Under the pieces are notes generated by a model. That model was given only the letters and a program-made list of their open reading frames with translations, did no database searches and was not told the origin of the DNA. Source: Halomonas sp. Bachu 37 (GTDB lineage: Bacteria > Pseudomonadota > Gammaproteobacteria > Pseudomonadales > Halomonadaceae). From it: a stretch of 64,000 bases of DNA. The stretch is taken from the NCBI RefSeq assembly GCF_039691755.1, contig NZ_CP137552.1, positions 62,001-126,000 of the forward strand, given 5' to 3'. Shown one piece after another: positions 58,340-64,000 of the stretch. The position numbers were made by a program, and so were the translations under genes. Every line of letters begins with the position of its first letter. The first letter of the stretch is position 1.

Positions 58340-59209
58340 GTGCTGATACCGCTAGGTTATCTCGTTGTACTTTTATCCGTTTTTGGTGGCTTTGTGCTGG
58401 CGGGTGGCAAGCTTGGCCCGCTTTTTCAGCCCACCGAGCTGTTGATGATCGGTGGAGCCGGTATCGGTGCCTTTATCGCCTCCAACAATGGCAAGGCCAT
58501 CAAGGCCACCTTCAAGGTGTTTCGCAAGCTCAAGCGCACCCAGAAGTACAACAAGGCGCTGTACATGGAGCTGATGGCGCTGCAATTCAAGCTGCTATCC
58601 AAGATTCGCCGCGAGGGCATGCTGGGTGTGGAGCGCGACATCGACAACCCACAGGAAAGCCCGTTGTTCCTCGAGCATCCCAAGGTCCTGGAAGATCCCC
58701 TGATCATGGATTTCCTCACCGACTATCTCCGCCTGATGGTCAGTGGCGGCATGGAACCGATGGAACTCGACGAGTTGATGCTGCATGAAATCGAAGCCTA
58801 CGAGCAGGAAGCGCATATTCCGGCGGATGCCATCGCCAAGGTCGGCGACGCCATGCCAGCGTTCGGTATCGTGGCGGCGGTCATGGGGGTGGTCAAGGCA
58901 TTGAGTAGTGCTGATGCCGGTCCCGAGCAGATGGGGGTCATGATCGCCCACGCCCTGGTCGGCACCTTCCTGGGCATCCTGCTGGGCTATGGCTTCATCA
59001 ACCCCTTGGCCAGCCGGATCGAACGCCAGGTCAAGGAAGGGGAGAAGATGCTCCAGTGCATTCGCGTGACTCTTCTGGCCAGCCTGCACGGATACGCCCC
59101 GCAGCTTGCCGTCGAGTTCGGGCGCAAGGCGCTGCACTCCGATGAACGGCCAAGCTTTACCGAGCTGGAAGAGTACGTGCGTAACGCCAAGAAGGCCGGG
59201 GGGGCATGA
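58340..59209 (+). CDS. motA: Flagellar motor stator protein MotA
   Basis: MotA forms the ion channel with MotB and pushes on FliG. The 289-residue product shows GAGIGAFIASNNGKAIKATF near residue 45, and later DAMPAFGIVAAVMGVVKALS (the proline in the channel helix) and ALVGTFLGILLGYGFINPLA. GTG 58340 is chosen: AAGGA lies eight bases before it, and the resulting LIPLGYLVVLLSVFGG start fits E. coli MotA. GTG 58319 would add seven residues. The region 58094-58339 holds a TATAAT at 58268 but no clear sigma28 promoter. Confidence 0.94.
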   Translation: MLIPLGYLVVLLSVFGGFVLAGGKLGPLFQPTELLMIGGAGIGAFIASNNGKAIKATFKVFRKLKRTQKYNKALYMELMALQFKLLSKIRREGMLGVERDIDNPQESPLFLEHPKVLEDPLIMDFLTDYLRLMVSGGMEPMELDELMLHEIEAYEQEAHIPADAIAKVGDAMPAFGIVAAVMGVVKALSSADAGPEQMGVMIAHALVGTFLGILLGYGFINPLASRIERQVKEGEKMLQCIRVTLLASLHGYAPQLAVEFGRKALHSDERPSFTELEEYVRNAKKAGGA

Positions 59210-60162
59210 GCCAGTCAAACAAGCGCCCTATCATCATTCGGCGCAAGAAAGTCATTCATCAGCATCATGGCGGTGCCTGGAAGATCGCCCTGGCTGACTT
59301 CATGACCGCCTTGATGGCGCTTTTCCTAGTGCTGTGGATATTGAGTGTGGCCAGTGATGAGCAGCGTCAAGGTGTGGCTGAGTATTTTAGTACACCATTG
59401 GTCACCGCCATCACCGGCGGGGATCGGTCGGGTAGCACCAGCGCCATTCCCGGAGGCGGGCCCGACCCCACCCATAGCGATGGCGAACGGGCGCGCCTGG
59501 ACGTTCGGCAGTTGACACGCCCCAGCATGCAGCAGCGGCGTTTTTTCCTGGACGTTCAGGAGCGCATCGAAAGTGCCATAGAACTGGACCCGGAGCTGCG
59601 CCAGCTGCGTAACCAGATGCGCTTCGACCTCACCTCGGAGGGGCTGCGAATACAGCTGCTGGATACCGAGCAAAGGCCGATGTTCGCGTTGGGTAGCGAC
59701 CGGGTGGAGCCTTACATGCGCAGCCTGTTGCGCACTATCGCGCCACTGCTCAATGAATTGCCCAATGACCTGAGCATCAGTGGGCATACCGATAGTGTGG
59801 CGTACGCCGGCGGGTATCGTGGCTACAGCAATTGGGAGCTGTCCAGCGACAGGGCCAATGCCTCGCGCCGGGAACTGGTGGCGGGAGGGTTGGACCCGGC
59901 GCAGCTGCTCCGGGTATCCGGCTTTGCGGATCGTGCCAGCCTGCCGGATACCAGCTCGGATGACCCCGTCAATCGGCGCATCGAACTGCTGGTGTTGTTA
60001 CCGGAAGTGGCTGATGCCATTCGCAACCCCGGTGTGCTGTCCGGGTCCGCCATGCCTTCGCTCATGCCGGAGAGTGAAGAGGGCGAAGAGACCGCGGGTA
60101 CGGAACAGCTTTTCGAAAACCTACAGCAGGAACTGGGTGGGGACCAACCAGCGGCTGAATAA
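59206..60162 (+). CDS. motB: Flagellar motor stator protein MotB
   Basis: MotB anchors the stator to peptidoglycan and carries the proton-binding aspartate. The 318-residue product has the channel helix WKIALADFMTALMALFLVLW, in which the aspartate of ADFMTALMA is the essential residue. The C-terminal OmpA-like domain has LSISGHTDSVAYAGGYRGYS with NWELSSDRANASRRELV and FADRASLPDTSSDDPVNRRI. The start overlaps the motA stop by four bases. The proton type (not sodium) is suggested by motA/B rather than pomA/B features, but is not certain in a halophile. Confidence 0.94.
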   Translation: MSQSNKRPIIIRRKKVIHQHHGGAWKIALADFMTALMALFLVLWILSVASDEQRQGVAEYFSTPLVTAITGGDRSGSTSAIPGGGPDPTHSDGERARLDVRQLTRPSMQQRRFFLDVQERIESAIELDPELRQLRNQMRFDLTSEGLRIQLLDTEQRPMFALGSDRVEPYMRSLLRTIAPLLNELPNDLSISGHTDSVAYAGGYRGYSNWELSSDRANASRRELVAGGLDPAQLLRVSGFADRASLPDTSSDDPVNRRIELLVLLPEVADAIRNPGVLSGSAMPSLMPESEEGEETAGTEQLFENLQQELGGDQPAAE

Positions 60163-60186
60163 AAAGACATCAAGGTGGGGTCGTGC

Positions 60187-62298
60187 ATGGATATAACGGA
60201 TTTTTTTGACACGTTTTTTGAAGAAGCCGAAGAGTTGCTCGCCGACATGGAGCAACACCTGCTTGAGCTGGATATCGACGATCCGGATAGCGAGCAGCTC
60301 AATGCGATTTTCCGTGCCGCGCACTCGATCAAGGGAGGAGCGGGCACCTTCGGCTTTACGGTATTGCAAAAGACCACCCATATCTTCGAAAACCTGCTGG
60401 ATTATGCGCGTAAAGGCGAAATGACGCTGCGGGCCGACCTGGTCGACACCTTTCTGGAGGCAAAAGACATCATGCACGAACAGCTCAATGCCTACCGCAG
60501 TGAGGAAGAACCGGATCAGGAGGCATTCGAACGTATCTGTCAGACTCTGCAACAGATCGCCCTGGAAGAGATCGGCGAAGGGCTCGAGGCCGCCACGAGC
60601 ATTCCGGCGCAACCGGCTCCTGTCGAGGAGCCTGCCCCGGTGCAGCCGCAAGAGACTGCGGAGTCGAGCTCATCCGAGGGGACTGGCCTGGTGGTGGCCC
60701 TGCTGAATGTCGGCGAGAAGGACCGGACCCTGCTGGTGGAAGAACTCGAGCAGCTGGGAACGATCGAGTCCCAGTCGGGCGATGAAAAGCGCTACGAAGT
60801 GGTGCTGGACAGTAGCGTGAGCGGTGACGATATCGAAGCGGTGATGTGTTTCATCATCGAGCCCGAGCAGATCGAGATCCGTCCTGCGGCAGGCGCCGCC
60901 GCGGCTCCCGCCGAGGTCCAGGCTCCGAACCAGGCTTCGGAGCCCACCGCCGCTGAAAAGCCTGTAGTGGCTCCAGCGGCCCCAGCCGCTTCCGAGCCGC
61001 CAGTCCAGAAGCCCGAATCCAAAACTAAAAAGCCCGAACCCAAGAGCAAGAAGGCCGCCGCCGAATCCTCCTCCATCCGCGTCTCGGTGGACAAGGTGGA
61101 CCAGATCATCAATCTGGTGGGTGAGCTGATCATTACCCAGTCGATGCTGGATCAGACCGTCAGCGACCTGGAAGACCAGTCGGTAGGCAACAGCTCGCTG
61201 CAGAATGGCATGAGCTTGCTGCAGCGCAATGCGCGGGATCTGCAGGAAGCGGTCATGTCGATTCGCATGATTCCCATGGAATTCGTCTTCAGCCGCTTTC
61301 CCCGGGTGGTGCGCGATACGGCGGGCAAGCTGAACAAGGAGATCGAGCTGGTCACGGAGGGCAAGTCCACCGAGCTCGACAAGAGCCTGGTCGAACGAAT
61401 CACCGACCCACTGACCCACCTGGTACGCAACAGCCTGGACCATGGCATCGAAATGCCCGATGTCCGCGAAGCCAAGGGCAAGCCGCGTACCGGCAAGCTC
61501 ACGCTTTCGGCACGCCACCAGGGCGGCAATATTCTGATCGAGGTACGTGACGATGGTGCTGGGATGGATCGCGAGGTGTTGCTGAAGAAGGCTCGTGAAA
61601 GCGGCCTCAATGTCTCCGATACCATGTCGGACGAGGAAGTCTGGCAGTTGATCTTCGCCCCGGGTTTTTCCACCGCCAAGGAAGTGACCGATGTTTCCGG
61701 GCGTGGCGTGGGCATGGACGTGGTCAAGCGAAACATCCAGGGCATGGGTGGGCGCGTCGAAATTCAGTCCAAGAAGGAAGAGGGCACGAATACCCGTATC
61801 GTGCTGCCGCTGACCCTGGCGATCCTGGATGGCATGTCGATCAAGGTAGGGCGGGAGACGTTCATTCTGCCGCTCTCCACGGTGCTCGAGTCACTGCAAC
61901 CTGCCCAGGAAGACATGTACGCCATGGCCGGCGACGACGTGGTGCTCAAGGTACGTGACGAGTACCTCCCGGTCATTGCCATCCATGAAGCGCTGGATGT
62001 GAAGGACGCTATTACCGACCCGACCAAGAGCATCGCGGTAATCGTGCAGGGGGAGGGCCGTCGTTACGCCATGCTGGTGGACGAACTCGTCGGACAACAG
62101 CAAGTCGTGGTCAAGAATCTTGAAGACAACTACCGCAAGGTGCCCGGCATTTCCGCCGCCACCATCCTCGGGGATGGCAGCGTCGCCCTGATTCTGGATA
62201 TCTCGGGACTGCATCGCTTGAGCCGAGTCAAGAAAGAATCTCGAAAACCAGTCAATAATCAACCACTTTCATTTTACAAGGAGGCTGAGCCGTCATGA
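60187..62298 (+). CDS. cheA: Chemotaxis histidine kinase CheA
   Basis: CheA transfers phosphate from receptors to CheY and CheB. The 703-residue product has P1 with the phospho-histidine H46 in [14 protein letters not shown], then a P2-type region, and a long Pro/Ala/Glu/Lys linker ([20 protein letters not shown]). P3 dimerisation and P4 kinase follow, with [20 protein letters not shown] (N-box), [20 protein letters not shown] and [20 protein letters not shown] (G boxes). P5 is the CheW-like domain. ATG 60187 follows AAGGTGGGGTCGTGC. The order motAB-cheAW matches E. coli. Confidence 0.96.
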   Translation: MDITDFFDTFFEEAEELLADMEQHLLELDIDDPDSEQLNAIFRAAHSIKGGAGTFGFTVLQKTTHIFENLLDYARKGEMTLRADLVDTFLEAKDIMHEQLNAYRSEEEPDQEAFERICQTLQQIALEEIGEGLEAATSIPAQPAPVEEPAPVQPQETAESSSSEGTGLVVALLNVGEKDRTLLVEELEQLGTIESQSGDEKRYEVVLDSSVSGDDIEAVMCFIIEPEQIEIRPAAGAAAAPAEVQAPNQASEPTAAEKPVVAPAAPAASEPPVQKPESKTKKPEPKSKKAAAESSSIRVSVDKVDQIINLVGELIITQSMLDQTVSDLEDQSVGNSSLQNGMSLLQRNARDLQEAVMSIRMIPMEFVFSRFPRVVRDTAGKLNKEIELVTEGKSTELDKSLVERITDPLTHLVRNSLDHGIEMPDVREAKGKPRTGKLTLSARHQGGNILIEVRDDGAGMDREVLLKKARESGLNVSDTMSDEEVWQLIFAPGFSTAKEVTDVSGRGVGMDVVKRNIQGMGGRVEIQSKKEEGTNTRIVLPLTLAILDGMSIKVGRETFILPLSTVLESLQPAQEDMYAMAGDDVVLKVRDEYLPVIAIHEALDVKDAITDPTKSIAVIVQGEGRRYAMLVDELVGQQQVVVKNLEDNYRKVPGISAATILGDGSVALILDISGLHRLSRVKKESRKPVNNQPLSFYKEAEPS

Positions 62299-62786
62299 GC
62301 CAAGTCCATAAAGAGGCGGTACTGGAAGCCGAAAACCGTGAGTTTCTGGTGTTCTCGTTGGGTGAGGAAGAGTACGCCATCGATATTCTCAAGGTGCAGG
62401 AGATTCGCGGATACGAAAACGTCACTCGCATCGCCAATGCACCGGATTTCATCAAGGGCGTGACCAACCTGCGCGGCGTAATCGTGCCGATCGTCGACTT
62501 GCGCATCAAGTTCCATCTGGACAGCGTCGAATACGGTGGCCAGACCGTGGTGATCGTGGTCAACGTCGCGGATCGCATCGTCGGTATCGTCGTGGATGGG
62601 GTTTCGGACGTCATGATGCTTACACCGGAACAGATCAAGCCGGCACCGGAATTCGGCGTCACGCTGTCGTCGGACTTCCTCAGCGGCCTCGGCAGCCTGG
62701 ACGATCGCATGCTGGTGCTGGTGGATATCGACAAGCTGCTGACCAGTGAAGAAATGGCGCTGGTCGATACCACCAGCAACCAGTAG
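62295..62786 (+). CDS. cheW: Chemotaxis coupling protein CheW
   Basis: CheW links receptors to CheA. The 163-residue SH3-like protein has [40 protein letters not shown] and [18 protein letters not shown], all family landmarks. Later come [20 protein letters not shown] and [14 protein letters not shown]. The start overlaps cheA by four bases and follows CAAGGAGGCTGAGCCGTC. The last codons CAGTAG lie inside the first unit of a tandem repeat that continues downstream. Confidence 0.96.
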   Translation: MSQVHKEAVLEAENREFLVFSLGEEEYAIDILKVQEIRGYENVTRIANAPDFIKGVTNLRGVIVPIVDLRIKFHLDSVEYGGQTVVIVVNVADRIVGIVVDGVSDVMMLTPEQIKPAPEFGVTLSSDFLSGLGSLDDRMLVLVDIDKLLTSEEMALVDTTSNQ

Positions 62787-62937
62787 TACTGGAACCAGTA
62801 GTACTGGAATCAAAAGCCGGGAATCAGCAGTACTGAAGAGTTTTTAGTAAAAACCAGTAGTACATGAAAACCAGTAGTACACGAAAACCCGAAGTACGAA
62901 CTCAGCAGCACAGAAACCCGCAGCACATCAGGGTCAA
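62778..62937 (+). repeat. Degenerate tandem repeat beginning at the cheW stop codon
   Basis: The unit AACCAGTAGTACTGG occurs twice in tandem (62778-62792, 62793-62807). Diverged copies follow: ATCAGCAGTACTGA near 62823, AACCAGTAGTACATGA near 62852 and AACCAGTAGTACACGA near 62869. Shorter relics such as CCCGAAGTACGAACT and CAGCAGCACAGAAA run to about 62937. The first unit contains the cheW stop. Confidence 0.88.
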
Positions 62938-63056
62938 ACGGAAGTGGGCAGCCTGGGATGGCGCCGACGTTTTGTCATTCGGTTCACGCATTCTTCACCG
63001 CCAAGGATGGCGCCTCGAGTGCGCCAGTCTGCAAGGCCTGCATCGAGGAGCAATGT

Positions 63057-64000
63057 GTGACACAGCTAATACGGCAAATAATGAATAACATGACGGTACG
63101 TCTGAGTTGGGCATTGGTGCTGGCCACCTTTTCCTTTCTGGTAGTGCTTGCCAGTGGAATTGGTCTATATGCCCTGAATCATGGAGCGGAGATCGTCCAG
63201 GGAGCGTCGGGCAGTGGACTTGGCGATCAGCAGGCCGCCTTTATTCAGTTCAGCAGCTATGTGCGCTGGGCGCTGCTGGGCGTGATCCTCATGACGCTGG
63301 TGACGGTGGTCATCGTCATGTGGGGCGTGGCGGTGAACGTGCTGCGACCGCTCGATAACCTGGTGGGCTATTTCGAACGCATGGCCCAGGGCGACTTGAG
63401 CCAGCGTATCGTCTCGCCCGGCAATAACGAGATCGGTCGTTTATACATCGCCATGGCGCATATGCAGGAGGGGCTCTCCGAGACCGTCGGCGTGGTACGC
63501 CACAGCGGCGAGACCATTTTCCAGCGCGCGCAGCATATCGCTCACGGCAACAACGACCTCTCCTCGCGTACCGAGCAGCAGGCATCCTCGCTGGAAGAGA
63601 CGGCTTCCAGCATGGAGCAACTCGCCTCCACGGTAGGCCATAACGCCGAGAATGCCCGCCAGGCAACGCAGCTGGCCGCCGATGCCACGCGTACCGCACG
63701 GCGTAGCGGTGATGAAGTGAGCCAGATCGTCGATACCATGCAGGACATCAGCGCCAGTTCGCACCAGATGGCCGATATCATCAAGGTGATCGACAACATC
63801 GCTTTCCAGACCAACATCCTGGCGCTGAATGCCTCGGTGGAAGCCGCCCGTGCCGGTGAGCATGGACGGGGCTTCGCCGTGGTCGCCGAAGAAGTGCGCA
63901 GCCTGGCCAGCCGCAGCGCCAATGCCGCCCGCGAGATCCGCGATCTGATCGACGCCTCCGTGACCAGGGTGGATAGCGGTACCGAACGCGTCAATCAGGC
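63057..64000 (+). CDS. Tsr-like methyl-accepting chemotaxis protein, 3' end outside window
   Basis: The open frame runs from GTG 63057 past the window end, with about 314 residues visible. The start is chosen because GAGGAG (63045-63050) lies six bases upstream; ATG 63081 and 63090 are in frame but have no such site. Helix 1 ([20 protein letters not shown]) and helix 2 ([20 protein letters not shown]) are separated by only about 35 residues, against about 150 in Tsr. A HAMP domain follows, then [20 protein letters not shown], a methylation region, and the tip hairpin [20 protein letters not shown] with [18 protein letters not shown]. It is likely expressed with cheAW, although a repeat lies between. 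Confidence 0.9.
   Translation, partial: MTQLIRQIMNNMTVRLSWALVLATFSFLVVLASGIGLYALNHGAEIVQGASGSGLGDQQAAFIQFSSYVRWALLGVILMTLVTVVIVMWGVAVNVLRPLDNLVGYFERMAQGDLSQRIVSPGNNEIGRLYIAMAHMQEGLSETVGVVRHSGETIFQRAQHIAHGNNDLSSRTEQQASSLEETASSMEQLASTVGHNAENARQATQLAADATRTARRSGDEVSQIVDTMQDISASSHQMADIIKVIDNIAFQTNILALNASVEAARAGEHGRGFAVVAEEVRSLASRSANAAREIRDLIDASVTRVDSGTERVNQ

Overview
The window is a chromosomal segment of a gammaproteobacterium, most likely a member of the Halomonadaceae (Halomonas or a close relative). The grounds are the text of the 16S rRNA gene, the high GC content with GC-ending codons, and the gene set: an FlhDC-controlled flagellar locus, a TAXI-type TRAP transporter and an LldEFG lactate operon. 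The species assignment is inference, because no database could be searched. No CRISPR array, prophage, insertion sequence or tRNA gene was seen.

Bases 1-12,650 hold housekeeping and transport genes: the 3' part of ligB, an AEC-family transporter, metF, sodC, a two-gene TAXI-TRAP transporter with a strong hairpin between its genes, yheV-prlC, an NSS sodium symporter, a gamma-carbonic-anhydrase-like protein, and a YdjM-family membrane protein behind a LexA-type box. Bases 12,623-19,819 form a lactate island. An LldR-like GntR repressor is in an operon with a DctB/DctD-type sensor kinase and sigma54 activator, and is divergent from lldEFG (lutABC). Matching ATTGGT-N3-ACCAAT palindromes lie in front of both arms.

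Bases 19,848-25,506 are a complete rRNA operon (two promoters, boxA sites, 16S, 23S, 5S, terminators). Its 16S-23S spacer has no tRNA and carries a long hairpin instead. A second terminator follows, preceded by what looks like a remnant of a 5S 3' end.

Bases 25,637 to the end are one large motility locus: flgNM and flgA; flgBCDEFGHIJKL; the convergent fliFGHIJKLMNOPQR operon with divergent fliE; flaG; an Aer-like receptor; a YcgR/PilZ-HD-GYP fusion; fliST; a second FliK-like gene with a stand-alone FlhB C-terminal domain; then flhDC-motAB-cheAW-mcp in the same order as enteric bacteria. The expected cascade is FlhDC for basal-body operons and FliA (sigma28) for late genes. Good sigma28 promoters are visible before flgM, flgK, flaG and fliS. 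Flagellin (fliC), the cap gene fliD, fliA, flhAB and cheRBYZ are not in the window. Notable points are low-GC patches inside the hook and hook-junction genes, a fused c-di-GMP protein with an altered HD-GYP site, a chemoreceptor almost without a periplasmic domain, and a tandem repeat that starts at the cheW stop codon.
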